Positions 25,182-34,055 of a stretch of 38,556 nucleotides of DNA are shown here, piece by piece. Numbering within the stretch: position 1 is the first letter of the stretch; every line of letters starts with the position of its first letter. Location: contig CAMEGQ010000017.1 of assembly GCA_945916235.1 (NCBI GenBank), forward strand, positions 1-38,556, given 5' to 3'. The DNA comes from an uncultured Porphyromonadaceae bacterium (GTDB lineage Bacteria; Bacteroidota; Bacteroidia; Bacteroidales; Muribaculaceae). The notes beneath the pieces are model-generated. The model saw only the letters and a program-made list of their open reading frames with translations. It had not been told where the DNA came from and made no database searches. The position numbers and the translations under genes are program-made.

Positions 25182-25526
25182 ATGTCGGTAAACAAAGTGA
25201 TTTTAGTGGGAAACGTGGGGAAAGACCCCGAGATAAGGTATGTGGGCTCGCGCCCGTATGCCACCTTTACGCTTGCTACAAGCGAACGGGCGTATACCAC
25301 GGCGCAGGGGGTGCAGGTGCCGGAGCGCACCGAGTGGCACAACATCGTGATGTGGGACCATCAGGCCGAGACAGCCGAGCGGTATATCACCAAAGGCACA
25401 AAGCTTTTCCTCGAAGGGAAGCTGCGCACGCGCACATGGCAGGACCACAACACCATCAAGCGTACCGTGACGGAGATCGTGGTGGAGCAGTTTGACATTC
25501 TGGCCCGTCCTCAGGCCAAGGTGTAG
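25182..25526 (+). CDS. Short single-stranded DNA-binding protein lacking the acidic tail
   Basis: The ATG at 25182 follows a good promoter and gives 114 residues. The whole protein is one OB-fold: MSVNKVILVGNVGKDPEIRY, ATFTLATSERAYT, RTEWHNIVMW, KGTKLFLEGKLRTRTW and VTEIVVEQFDIL match bacterial SSB strand by strand. The glycine/glutamine-rich linker and the acidic tip (DDLPF or alike) that recruits repair and replication proteins are absent; the protein stops at LARPQAKV. It is therefore probably a secondary SSB, with the main ssb elsewhere. OPT transporter gene follows by 36 bases. Confidence 0.88.
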   Translation: MSVNKVILVGNVGKDPEIRYVGSRPYATFTLATSERAYTTAQGVQVPERTEWHNIVMWDHQAETAERYITKGTKLFLEGKLRTRTWQDHNTIKRTVTEIVVEQFDILARPQAKV

Positions 25527-25562
25527 ATTTAGAAAAAGATAACACGAATCATATAATTGCAA

Positions 25563-27587
25563 ATGGAAAACAAGAAAGAAATCCAACAGGCTGAGGCTGC
25601 GAAAGCGGCACAGCTCGCGCAGGGCGTCTACGCCGATGCGGATCCGACAGAGCTGCCGGAGAACGCGTTTCGCGAGCTGGCTGCCGACGAGGAGTACCGC
25701 CCGCTGATGCATCCGGCGCGCGAGTATAAGGAAGTGACCGTTTATTCGGTGGTAATGGGCCTTGTGCTCTGTATAATCTTCAGCGCTGCAGCGGCTTACC
25801 TCGGGCTGAAAGTAGGCCAGGTGTTTGAGGCCGCCATCCCCATCGCCATCATCGCCGTGGGGCTCTCCGGAGCGCTTCATAAGAAGAATGCCCTGGGGCA
25901 AAACGTTATCATACAGTCGATTGGCGCATGTTCGGGTGTGATTGTGGCCGGAGCCATCTTCACTCTCCCCGCGCTCTACATCCTGCAGGCCAAATATCCC
26001 GACATCACAGTCAGCTTCTTCCAGATATTCTGCAGCTCGCTGCTGGGCGGAGTGCTGGGAATCCTGTTTTTCATCCCCTTCCGCAAATATTTCGTAAAGG
26101 ATATGCACGGGAAATACCCATTCCCCGAGGCAACAGCCACTACTCAGGTGCTTGCCAGCGGCCAGGCCTCCGGGTCGGCCGACAGCTCACAGGCCAAGAC
26201 CCTGGTAATCGCCTCGCTCATAGGCGGTATCTACGACTATGTGGTCGAGACATTCGGCTTCTGGGCCGGAACTCTGCAGACCACGGCCAGCGCCTGGGGC
26301 GAGACCATCGCCGAGAAGACCAAGCTGGTGCTCAGCTGCAACACCGGAGCCGCTGTGCTCGGTCTGGGCTATATCGTCGGCTTGCGCTATTCCTTCATCA
26401 TCACTGCCGGTTCGCTCTTCGTATGGTGGGTGATTATCCCGCTGATGGGCACCTACGGCAATGCCGAGCTGGCCGCCATGACTCCCAACGACATCTTCAG
26501 CAACTATGCCCGCATGATCGGCATCGGCGGCATCGCCATGGCCGGAGTGATCGGCATCGTGAAGTCCTGGCCTATCATCCGTCAGGCCGTGGGCCTCGCA
26601 GGCCGCGAATTCAAGGGGGGCAAGCAGGAAGCTGAGCGCCCGCTGCGCTGGCAATGGGACATCTCGATGAAGAATGTGGTATTCTTCATCTGTCTGGCTC
26701 TGGTGGCTGTGCTGCTGTTCTTCTGGTTCGGAGTAATCAACGTATGGTGGCAGGCTCTGATAGCCTGGGTGGTAGTGACCATAATCGCCTTCCTGTTTAC
26801 CACCGTAGCTGCCAACGCTATCGCTATCGTAGGGTCGAACCCCGTGTCGGGTATGACGCTGATGACCCTCATCATCGCTTCGGCCATCTTCGTGGCTATC
26901 GGTCTTAACGGCACTTCGGGCATCGTGGCATCGATGGTAATCGGCGGCGTGGTCTGCACGGCGCTCTCCATGGCCGGCGGCTTCGTGACCGACCTGAAGG
27001 TGGGCTACTGGCTCGGGTCGACTCCGCGCAAACAGGAACAGTGGAAATTCCTCGGCACTCTGGTGTCGGCGGCCACTGTAGGCGGTGTGATTCTGGTGCT
27101 GAATCAGGTGTATGGCTTCACCGGTGACAACGCGCTGGTGGCTCCTCAGGCCAACGCTATGGCCAAGGTGATTGAGCCTCTGATGATGGGCGGAGATACC
27201 CCATGGATTCTCTATATGACCGGTGTGGTACTGGCTCTGCTGCTCAACTGGCTCGGCGTCCCCGCTCTGGCTTTCTGTCTGGGTATGTTTATCCCGCTGT
27301 CTCTCAACACTCCGCTGCTCGTTGGCGGTGCAATCGCCTGGTTTGTAGGCAATAGCTCGAAGGATGCCAAGCTCAACGACGCTCGCCGCGACCGCGGTAC
27401 GCTCATCGCATCGGGTCTGATAGCCGGCGGTGCTCTGTTCGGAGTGTTCGCAGCCCTGACACGCTTCTTCGGATTCGAATACGCCTGCCCGCTGAACGAG
27501 GGTACGCTCCAGCTGCTTGGCATCCTGGCTTATGCAGCTCTGATAGCTTACCTCTGGCTTGATTCCCTCAAAGCCAAAAAGCTCTGA
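25563..27587 (+). CDS. OPT-family oligopeptide transporter
   Basis: The 674-residue protein has a ~50-residue cytoplasmic N-terminus and then about 14-16 membrane helices. It matches the bacterial OPT family: EYKEVTVYSVVMGLVLCIIFSAAAAYLGLKVG (in parts), IIQSIGACSGVIVAG (~118-132), the loop YPFPEATATTQVLASG (~182-197), and ANAIAIVGSNPVSGMTLMTL (~418-437). OPT proteins import oligopeptides, or metal-chelate complexes in some branches, by proton coupling. The start is the ATG at 25563, not the TTG two codons before. A strong terminator follows, so it closes the unit that begins at 25108. Confidence 0.88.
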   Translation: MENKKEIQQAEAAKAAQLAQGVYADADPTELPENAFRELAADEEYRPLMHPAREYKEVTVYSVVMGLVLCIIFSAAAAYLGLKVGQVFEAAIPIAIIAVGLSGALHKKNALGQNVIIQSIGACSGVIVAGAIFTLPALYILQAKYPDITVSFFQIFCSSLLGGVLGILFFIPFRKYFVKDMHGKYPFPEATATTQVLASGQASGSADSSQAKTLVIASLIGGIYDYVVETFGFWAGTLQTTASAWGETIAEKTKLVLSCNTGAAVLGLGYIVGLRYSFIITAGSLFVWWVIIPLMGTYGNAELAAMTPNDIFSNYARMIGIGGIAMAGVIGIVKSWPIIRQAVGLAGREFKGGKQEAERPLRWQWDISMKNVVFFICLALVAVLLFFWFGVINVWWQALIAWVVVTIIAFLFTTVAANAIAIVGSNPVSGMTLMTLIIASAIFVAIGLNGTSGIVASMVIGGVVCTALSMAGGFVTDLKVGYWLGSTPRKQEQWKFLGTLVSAATVGGVILVLNQVYGFTGDNALVAPQANAMAKVIEPLMMGGDTPWILYMTGVVLALLLNWLGVPALAFCLGMFIPLSLNTPLLVGGAIAWFVGNSSKDAKLNDARRDRGTLIASGLIAGGALFGVFAALTRFFGFEYACPLNEGTLQLLGILAYAALIAYLWLDSLKAKKL

Positions 27588-27608
27588 ATCATAGACAAAA
27601 TTTAGTGT

Positions 27609-27650
27609 AAAAGAAGCGGGAAGCGTCGACTGGCGCTTCCCGCTTCTTTT
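27609..27650. terminator. Strong bidirectional terminator
   Basis: A perfect 17-bp stem (AAAAGAAGCGGGAAGCG at 27609-27625 with its complement at 27634-27650) and an 8-base loop. The stem ends in A-runs and T-runs on both sides, so it serves the OPT gene from the left and the endonuclease gene from the right. Confidence 0.9.
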
Positions 27651-27713
27651 GCTATCATTTTGCATCCCATCATTATGGATCGGATGCCGACCCCGAATTA
27701 TGGCGGAGTGGAT

Positions 27714-29240
27714 TTATTTGAGGAGGAGCTTTTGGATGAGGGTGCCCTGACGGCGGATGACGATGCCGCGGAAGGTGTCGGGGTTGACGCGGCGGCCGTC
27801 GATGGAGTAATATTCAGCCGGATAAGCCGAGGAGTTCTCGGGGTCGAGCTGCGGCAGGGTCACTGACGATGAGCGGCGTGTGCCGGTGACTTTCAGGGCT
27901 GAAATCTCCCATGTGGGGCAGTAGCCGTCTTCAGCTCTCGAGGTGTAGTGGAAGGCCAGCCGGATTTTATGCCCGCAGAAATCGTTAAGCGCGATAGCTC
28001 CGGAGTTGATGAAATTCCAGTTGGTGCCCGGAGGCCAGTTGGCTACGCTGAGCTTGGTGACATTGCCGCTTTCGTCGATTACCTCAGCGCTAAGCAGATC
28101 TTCGGGGGTAGAGCAGTATTTCATAGCGTGGTCGAAATCCATCTGAGCCGTCAGGCAGGTCGTGAGGTTGATTTCGGGCGATACGATCGAGGCGTCGGTG
28201 GCGTAGTAGGTCATATTCCCCGTTGTTCCTTTGGCGGCCTGGGCTTTCCAGCAGTATTTGGCCACATTCTGCCATACGTACTGGAGCGTGCCAAGGTCGA
28301 CATTGGAGATGGTCCAGTCGCACGTGTTGGCATCGAAATTATACTTCACGATGGTGACATCTTCTGCCGGAACATCGGGCAGAGAGCCTGTGAAGGGGGC
28401 GGATTTCACCGTGGTACGCACATCCAGAGGGATATCCACCGAGTCGCCCCAGACATATTCCATCAGGTTGGGGAAATCGACATAGGGGTTGCGGTTGCCC
28501 TGAATGTCGCTCACGGTCTGGTTGCGGTTCACCTCCAGCTCGTTGACCTTGTCGTTGCGGGCCCAATTGAGATAAAGCTCATAAGCCCAGGTCTGGAATG
28601 TGGGCCAGGTGTTGTTATCGAGGCTGTTGAGGCCGCGGCTTGTCCAGGTGAGATCTTGATACGCAGAGGCCATATACATATATCCGCGCGCGAAATCTCC
28701 CTTCCACTGGTCGGCGGGTTCCCAGAGATTGAAGTCGCCCACGCTGCCGGCTCCTACCTTGGTGCAGCCGTTGTTGGTGGTGGGACTGGTGACCACTCCC
28801 ATACTGTAGTTGCTCTTCGAAGAGTTGATGTTGCTCTGGCAGGGCATGAGGTTGTAGAGGTCGCGGTAGGCATTTGGCGTTTCCGAACCGCCCCACCACG
28901 ATTTAGGGAAGGAGTGCTCGATGTTCATGCCCGATATGGCTGCGCCGCGGTTGCCGAAATATCGCTTGTCGTTGCTGTAGCGGTCGATGACCTCATTGGT
29001 GGAGGCGACGCGGTCGGTCACATAGAAGCCCCACCACGTGTGGTTGTTGCCTGAGCCGTAGCTGAGCATCGTGATATTGGAGCTTTGGCCCACGAGTTTC
29101 CAGATGGCGGTTTTGAGCTCGGCGCCCGAAAGGCCATGCAGCGATTTGTAGTAATTGAGGTCGATCTGGGCGTTTACGGCGCCATGGGCACTAATGGCCG
29201 AAAGCAGAGCGGCGGCCAGATAGATGCGTAGACGTTTCAT
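27714..29240 (-). CDS. Secreted endonuclease I (EndA-type) with sorting-like tail
   Basis: The ATG at 29240 is preferred over 29249, because the promoter box leaves almost no leader for the latter. It gives 508 residues and the signal peptide MKRLRIYLAAALLSAISAHGA. The nuclease domain (~25-270) has the endonuclease I signature: MNIEHSFPKSWWGG (H109 of the His-Me finger), RDLYNLMPCQSNINSSKSNY, FNLWEPADQWKGDFARGYMYM and GNRNPYVDFPNL. A beta-sandwich domain follows (~295-465) and then YYSIDGRRVNP...GIVIRRQGTLIQKLLLK, a complete sorting-like tail. I infer an exported non-specific nuclease held at the surface or released, useful for degrading extracellular DNA or RNA as food. Confidence 0.88.
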   Translation of the reverse strand: MKRLRIYLAAALLSAISAHGAVNAQIDLNYYKSLHGLSGAELKTAIWKLVGQSSNITMLSYGSGNNHTWWGFYVTDRVASTNEVIDRYSNDKRYFGNRGAAISGMNIEHSFPKSWWGGSETPNAYRDLYNLMPCQSNINSSKSNYSMGVVTSPTTNNGCTKVGAGSVGDFNLWEPADQWKGDFARGYMYMASAYQDLTWTSRGLNSLDNNTWPTFQTWAYELYLNWARNDKVNELEVNRNQTVSDIQGNRNPYVDFPNLMEYVWGDSVDIPLDVRTTVKSAPFTGSLPDVPAEDVTIVKYNFDANTCDWTISNVDLGTLQYVWQNVAKYCWKAQAAKGTTGNMTYYATDASIVSPEINLTTCLTAQMDFDHAMKYCSTPEDLLSAEVIDESGNVTKLSVANWPPGTNWNFINSGAIALNDFCGHKIRLAFHYTSRAEDGYCPTWEISALKVTGTRRSSSVTLPQLDPENSSAYPAEYYSIDGRRVNPDTFRGIVIRRQGTLIQKLLLK

Positions 29241-29259
29241 GGTTGACATATTTGGTTTG

Positions 29260-29267
29260 CAAAGTTA
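29260..29267 (-). promoter_or_regulatory. -7 box of the endonuclease gene
   Basis: The minus strand reads TAACTTTG, about 20 bases before the ATG at 29240. No clear -33 TTG was found. The box lies about 30 bases from the divergent rpoN box. Confidence 0.6.
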
Positions 29268-29299
29268 ACTTTCTGGGTCGATAATCCGAAAAAAAACTG

Positions 29300-29307
29300 T
29301 AAATTTG
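29300..29307 (+). promoter_or_regulatory. -7 box of rpoN
   Basis: TAAATTTG matches the consensus and lies 50 bases upstream of the rpoN ATG. The -33 element is not clear. Confidence 0.55.
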
Positions 29308-29356
29308 TTGTTTGATTAAGGCGTGAACCCCGACGGGTGGCGCCGCAGAGTAAGAA

Positions 29357-30871
29357 ATGAGCAAAAGTCAGCAGAGCCTACAGACCGAGACCCGATTGCA
29401 GCAGCGGCTGTCGCCGATGCAGGTGCAGTTTGTGCGCCTGCTGGCCATGTCGGGTCCCGAGGTTGAGGACGAGGTGCAGCGCGCTTTGGACGAGATGCCT
29501 GCGCTTGAGGCTGTCGACCCTTCGGAGTCGGATCTGAGGGCCGATGCTCCCACTGAAGGCGGCGACTCGTTTACAGAGACTGCCGATGAAATGCAGCGGG
29601 CCGATTTCGCCGACCCTGACGATATGCCCGACTACATAAAGCCGACGTCCGACGGAGTGCGCGACCTCATCCCGGTGCGCATACCGCTGGCGGCGCAGGC
29701 CCGGGGCGACGACTATGTGGAACCCGTGGCCACCAACGCCGAGGAGACTCTGATGGAGGCTCTGCGGCGTCAGCTGAGCGAAATCCATCTTGATGCCGAT
29801 GTGGCCACAGCCGCCGACTATATCATCGGCTCGCTCGACCCAAACGGCTATCTGACCCGTCCGCTGCGAGCTCTGGCTGATGATCTGGCCATCAATGAGG
29901 GTGTGGAAATCCCTATGCCGGCTTTTGAGGAGGCGCTGAAGGCCGTGCAGGCCATGGAGCCCGCCGGAGTAGGGGCGGTGGACCTGCGCGAATGTCTGAT
30001 TCTGCAGCTGGAGCGGATGCCGCGCTCCGCCGGCTCGCTGACGGCGCTGGCCATAGTGCGCGACTATTTCCCAGAGCTGTCAAAGCGTCATTTCCAGCGC
30101 ATAGCCGCAGGTCTGGATATCAGCGAAGAGGCTGTGGAGGAAGCTGTGGAGGTCATCTCCCGCCTGAATCCGAAGCCCGGATCGGCTTATGCCACCGACG
30201 GGCTGCCGGAGCGGTCGCGCCATATCATCCCCGACTTCGTGGTGGAAGCCGACGACAACGGAAAGCTGACGCTGACCATGCCCAACCGCATCCCCGAACT
30301 GAGGGTCGAGGCTTCGTTTGCCGCCGACGATACGGCCAAAGACGACCACCGGTTGGCCAAGCCCGCCGATGCCCGTAGCGAGGCTGCGCGGGCTTTCGTG
30401 CGCACCAAGCGCGACGACGCGCTGAATTTTATCCAGGTGATAGCCCGGCGCCAGCAGACGCTCTTCCGCGTTATGAGCGTCATCGTCAAGCTTCAGCGCG
30501 ACTTTTTCCTCTCCGACGAGGATACCGACCTGCATCCGATGGTGCTCCGCGATGTGGCGGCGCTGACAGGCTACGACCTCTCGACCATCTCCAGAGCCAC
30601 ACAGGGGAAATACGTGGCGACGGTCCACGGCATCTATCCTCTCAAGAAATTCTTCAACGAGAAGGTGAGCGCATCCGACGAAACTCTGACCTCTCACCGC
30701 GTCAACGAGCGTCTGCGGGCCGTGGTGGCGAAGGAAGACGGCGCTCATCCGCTGTCTGACCGCGAAATCACCGACCGGCTGCAGGCCGAGGGGTTTGACA
30801 TATCGCGGCGCACTGTGGCAAAATACCGCGAGCAGCTTGGTATCCCGCCTGCCCGCCTCAGAAAACGATAA
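29357..30871 (+). CDS. rpoN: RNA polymerase sigma-54 factor
   Basis: The 504-residue protein has the three sigma-54 regions. Region I is Gln/Leu-rich (QQSLQTETRLQQRLSPMQVQFVRLL, ~5-29, in parts) and contacts activator ATPases. Region II is acidic (~45-110). Region III has the core-binding part (~125-300) and the DNA-binding part, with a helix-turn-helix around DVAALTGYDLSTISRAT (~395-411) and the RpoN box SRRTVAKYRE (483-492, consensus ARRTVAKYRE). It directs polymerase to -24/-12 promoters. The stop codon lies within a ~21-base tandem duplication that also contains the next gene's ATG. No sigma-54 activator gene is in the window. Confidence 0.95.
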   Translation: MSKSQQSLQTETRLQQRLSPMQVQFVRLLAMSGPEVEDEVQRALDEMPALEAVDPSESDLRADAPTEGGDSFTETADEMQRADFADPDDMPDYIKPTSDGVRDLIPVRIPLAAQARGDDYVEPVATNAEETLMEALRRQLSEIHLDADVATAADYIIGSLDPNGYLTRPLRALADDLAINEGVEIPMPAFEEALKAVQAMEPAGVGAVDLRECLILQLERMPRSAGSLTALAIVRDYFPELSKRHFQRIAAGLDISEEAVEEAVEVISRLNPKPGSAYATDGLPERSRHIIPDFVVEADDNGKLTLTMPNRIPELRVEASFAADDTAKDDHRLAKPADARSEAARAFVRTKRDDALNFIQVIARRQQTLFRVMSVIVKLQRDFFLSDEDTDLHPMVLRDVAALTGYDLSTISRATQGKYVATVHGIYPLKKFFNEKVSASDETLTSHRVNERLRAVVAKEDGAHPLSDREITDRLQAEGFDISRRTVAKYREQLGIPPARLRKR

Positions 30872-30900
30872 ATCATGACCGAAAAACGATAAATCATGAC
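30860..30900. repeat. ~21-base tandem duplication across the rpoN stop and PAP2 start
   Basis: AGAAAACGATAAATCATGAC (30860-30879) is repeated as GAAAAACGATAAATCATGAC (30881-30900), with one extra base. Each copy has a TAA stop and an ATG. The first ATG (30875) opens a five-codon frame, MTEKR then TAA; the second ATG (30896) opens the PAP2 gene. Confidence 0.85.
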
Positions 30901-31789
30901 GAAAATGGAAAGAGAAGACTACAACATACCCGACGAGCATGAAAGATATATGCCCGGCTGGGAAGAACCGAAAGAGGAGCCGGTGGCCAAAGCAGCCCTC
31001 ATCGACCCGGAAACTACCGCGGAATCCGCGCAGGCCTCCGGAGCCTCCACTGCCGAGACATCTGACACATCTGATGCTTCTGCAAAAGCTAAGAAGGGCG
31101 CTTGGGAAGAGGCATCGGCCGCCAAGGCAGAGAAAAGCAGGGGGAACACCATCGTGAGTCTTGCCAGATGGTTCTCAGCCCTGTTTTCGCCGCTGCTTGC
31201 GGGTACATACGGAATCATAATCGCCTTCGGACTGAGTTTCCTATGCTATAGCCCGTTCAAAGCCAAGGCTATTGTGATAGTGATGACATTTGTGTCGACC
31301 TGCATCGTGCCCGTAATCGTGATTTTCCTGCTGAGCCGTATGGGTGTGGTGAAAGACCCGGCGCTCAACCGGAAGGAAGACCGCCTGTGGCCGTATCTCA
31401 TCACCGGATTCTGCTATCTTGCCACGGGAGTATATTACCACTCGATCAAGGCGCCCGAATGGCTGGCCGTGTTTATGTGCGGAGCTGCCCTGGCGCTCTG
31501 GATTCTTGCGGCTACCACGCGCCGATGGAAGATAAGCGGCCACTCCTGCGGAGTGGGGGCGCTCGTGGCGCTGATCTACTATCTCATGAGCAGCGGCAAC
31601 AGCGTGTCGTCGCTGCGGTGGGAGTTCGCCGTGATGGTGCTGGTGGCAGGCTGCGTGATGACCTCGCGGCTGATACTGGAGCGCCATACGCTCTGGCAGG
31701 TGCTGGTCGGGTTTGTGCTCGGATTCGCGGCGGTGTTTACCCCGACATGGATACTTCAGGGGGAGAGCCTGCCTCCGATGCCGTTCTAA
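30896..31789 (+). CDS. PAP2-family membrane phosphatase
   Basis: The 297-residue protein has a hydrophilic, Ala/Ser/Thr/Glu-rich N-terminal tail (~1-85, low complexity) and then six or so membrane helices. PAP2 signatures are seen in order: RKEDRLWPY (~156-164), KISGHSCG (212-219) and SRLILERHTLWQV (~256-268). The histidines and arginine of the acid-phosphatase site are in place. Members remove phosphate from membrane lipids such as phosphatidic acid, undecaprenyl diphosphate or lipid A; the substrate here is not indicated. Undecaprenyl phosphate recycling would fit the envelope theme. The ATG is 24 bases after the rpoN stop. Confidence 0.78.
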   Translation: MTKMEREDYNIPDEHERYMPGWEEPKEEPVAKAALIDPETTAESAQASGASTAETSDTSDASAKAKKGAWEEASAAKAEKSRGNTIVSLARWFSALFSPLLAGTYGIIIAFGLSFLCYSPFKAKAIVIVMTFVSTCIVPVIVIFLLSRMGVVKDPALNRKEDRLWPYLITGFCYLATGVYYHSIKAPEWLAVFMCGAALALWILAATTRRWKISGHSCGVGALVALIYYLMSSGNSVSSLRWEFAVMVLVAGCVMTSRLILERHTLWQVLVGFVLGFAAVFTPTWILQGESLPPMPF

Positions 31790-31841
31790 CCGGCTTTTGA
31801 GGGGGAATGGGGCTGATTTGGCAATGAAAAAGTAATTAGAT

Positions 31842-32348
31842 ATGGAAGCTAAAGTAAGCATTATCATGGGGAGCACTTCGGACCTGAAAGTGATGAGTAA
31901 GGCCGCCGACTTCCTCAATGCGATGGAGATACCGTTCGAGATGCTGGCGCTGTCGGCTCACCGCACCCCTGACGAGGTGGCTGAGTTTGCCCACAAAGCC
32001 GCATCCCGCGGAGTGAAAGTGATAATCGCCGGAGCCGGAATGGCCGCCGCCCTCCCCGGGGTGATAGCCGCCATAACGCCGCTCCCCGTAATCGGTGTGC
32101 CTCTCTCGGCCACACTGCAGGGTCAGGACGCACTGCTGTCGATAGCCCAGATGCCTCCGGGTATTCCTGTGGCAACGACCGGCATCGACGGCGCGATGAA
32201 TGCTGCCGTATTGGCTGTGCGCATCCTTGCCCTCGCCGACGAGGATGTGGCTCAGCGTTATGCAGCCTGGCGCGAAGCGCTCGGCCAGAAGATCGTGAAA
32301 GCCAACGCCGAGCTCGCCGAGATACATTACGATTTCAAAACCAACTGA
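31842..32348 (+). CDS. purE: N5-carboxyaminoimidazole ribonucleotide mutase
   Basis: The 168-residue length and motifs are those of class I PurE: IIMGSTSDLKVM (6-17), SAHRTPDE (~42-49) with the catalytic histidine, IIAGAGMAAALPGVIA (~64-79) and GVPLSATLQGQDALLSIAQMP (~88-108). It moves the carboxyl group of N5-CAIR to give CAIR in purine synthesis and works as a cytoplasmic octamer. purK is not adjacent. The ispG gene follows by 12 bases. Confidence 0.95.
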   Translation: MEAKVSIIMGSTSDLKVMSKAADFLNAMEIPFEMLALSAHRTPDEVAEFAHKAASRGVKVIIAGAGMAAALPGVIAAITPLPVIGVPLSATLQGQDALLSIAQMPPGIPVATTGIDGAMNAAVLAVRILALADEDVAQRYAAWREALGQKIVKANAELAEIHYDFKTN

Positions 32349-32360
32349 TCATATCCCAAA

Positions 32361-34022
32361 ATGGAATTTAACTACTGCCGCCGCCCGACTGTGACCGTCA
32401 AGGTCGGAAATGTCGCTGTGGGGTCGGACTACCCGATCCGTCTGCAGTCGATGAACTCCACATCCACCACCGATGTAGAAGGCTCTGTGGCTCAGGCCCT
32501 TCGCATAGCTCAGGCCGGAGCCGACATCGACCGCCTGACCGCGCAGGGGGTGCGTGAGGCTGAAGCCCTCGGCGAAATACGCTCAAAACTGCGCGAGGCT
32601 GGGTGCACGATGCCCCTTGTGGCCGATATCCACTTCAATCCCCGTGCGGCCTTCGCGGCTGCCACGCGAGTGGAGAAGGTCAGAATCAATCCCGGCAATT
32701 TCGTGGATCCCGGACGCGTATTCAAGAAAATTGAATTCACCGATGAGGAATATGCCGCCGAGCTGCGCAAGATCGACGACGCTTTCGGACCGTTCGTGGA
32801 ACTCTGCAAGGCCAACGGCACTGCCATTCGCATAGGCGTCAACCATGGGTCGCTCTCCGACCGCATCATGAGCCGCTATGGCGACACTCCCGCCGGAATG
32901 GTGGAGAGCGCCATGGAGTTTCTGCGTGTGGCCCGGCGCCACAATTTCAACGGTATCATCATCTCGATAAAGGCTTCGAACACGGTGATTATGGTGGAGA
33001 CAGTGCGCCGGCTGGTGGCTGCTATGGATCAGGAGGACATGCACTATCCTCTCCATCTGGGCGTCACTGAGGCAGGCGATGGCGATGACGGCCGAGTGCG
33101 TTCGGCCGTTGGCATCGGCACTCTGCTCAGCGACGGCATCGGCGACACCATCCGCGTTTCGCTGTCGGAAGAACCTGAATGTGAGGTGCCTGTGGCCCGC
33201 GAACTCACCGATTACATCACCGCAAGAGCCTCTGCGCCGTTCGTGTTAGGCCGTCTGCCCCAGGGGTTTGACCCCTTCGCTCCCAAACGCCGCAAAAGCC
33301 GGGCGCTGGGCAAGGTCGGCGGCACAAATGTGCCCGTGGTGCTCGGGTATGACAAGGTGGAGGCTCCGCTTCTTCGTTTCGACGCCTCGATGGACTGTGA
33401 TGAGATGATTTCTGCGGTGAAAGCCGCCCCGGAGGCTGCAGTAGTGCTCACTTCTACCTCGCAGAATCCCGTCGGGGAGATTGCCGCTGCCATCTGTGCC
33501 TTGACCGAGGCCGGCGTCGACTCTCCTGTGATCGCGTCGCTGGGATATGGTGACCTGCCGCACGAGAAGGTTGTGATCCGCGCTGCAGCCGATTTCGGCA
33601 CACTTCTGCTCAATGGTCTGCTCGACGGTATAGAAATCCTGGCCGGTCAGCTCGACCATGAGGCCATGACCTCGCTCGCCCTGGGTATCCTTCAGGCCGC
33701 ACGGGTGAGAGTATCGAAGACGGAATTTGTAAGTTGCCCCGGATGTGGCCGCACGATGTTTGATCTGCAAACCACTGTGCATCAGGTGAAAGCCGCCACC
33801 TCCCATCTCAAAGGGCTGAAAATAGCCGTGATGGGATGTATAGTCAACGGCCCGGGCGAGATGGCCGACGCCGACTATGGCTATGTAGGGGCTGCCGCCG
33901 GTAATGTGACGCTTTATCGGGGCAAAACCGCAGTGGAAAAGAATATCCCTTCGGCGCAGGCTCTCGACCATCTGATTGATATTATCAAGGCCGACGGGCT
34001 CTGGCAGGAGCCTGAGGCCTGA
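32361..34022 (+). CDS. ispG: 4-hydroxy-3-methylbut-2-en-1-yl diphosphate synthase, three-domain type
   Basis: The 553-residue protein is IspG (GcpE), the penultimate enzyme of the MEP isoprenoid pathway. It is longer than the two-domain form (~370 residues) because of a middle TIM-barrel-like insert (~270-430), as in Bacteroidetes, Chlamydia and plants. The N-terminal barrel shows IRLQSMNSTSTTDV, PLVADIHFNP and RINPGNF; the C-terminal part carries the 4Fe-4S cysteines C459 and C462 (SCPGCGRT) and C493 (MGCIVNGPGE), then DADYGYVG. It makes precursors for menaquinone and undecaprenyl phosphate. Confidence 0.95.
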   Translation: MEFNYCRRPTVTVKVGNVAVGSDYPIRLQSMNSTSTTDVEGSVAQALRIAQAGADIDRLTAQGVREAEALGEIRSKLREAGCTMPLVADIHFNPRAAFAAATRVEKVRINPGNFVDPGRVFKKIEFTDEEYAAELRKIDDAFGPFVELCKANGTAIRIGVNHGSLSDRIMSRYGDTPAGMVESAMEFLRVARRHNFNGIIISIKASNTVIMVETVRRLVAAMDQEDMHYPLHLGVTEAGDGDDGRVRSAVGIGTLLSDGIGDTIRVSLSEEPECEVPVARELTDYITARASAPFVLGRLPQGFDPFAPKRRKSRALGKVGGTNVPVVLGYDKVEAPLLRFDASMDCDEMISAVKAAPEAAVVLTSTSQNPVGEIAAAICALTEAGVDSPVIASLGYGDLPHEKVVIRAAADFGTLLLNGLLDGIEILAGQLDHEAMTSLALGILQAARVRVSKTEFVSCPGCGRTMFDLQTTVHQVKAATSHLKGLKIAVMGCIVNGPGEMADADYGYVGAAAGNVTLYRGKTAVEKNIPSAQALDHLIDIIKADGLWQEPEA

Positions 34023-34055
34023 GAGGCTGCCGTCAGGGTTTGAAACTTTTAGCTA

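Noticed and set aside
26187-27665. 492-residue minus-strand frame opposite the OPT transporter
   Set aside because: Shadow of the transporter: rich in His, Asp, Gln and Ser as expected from the complement of membrane codons, with no motif.
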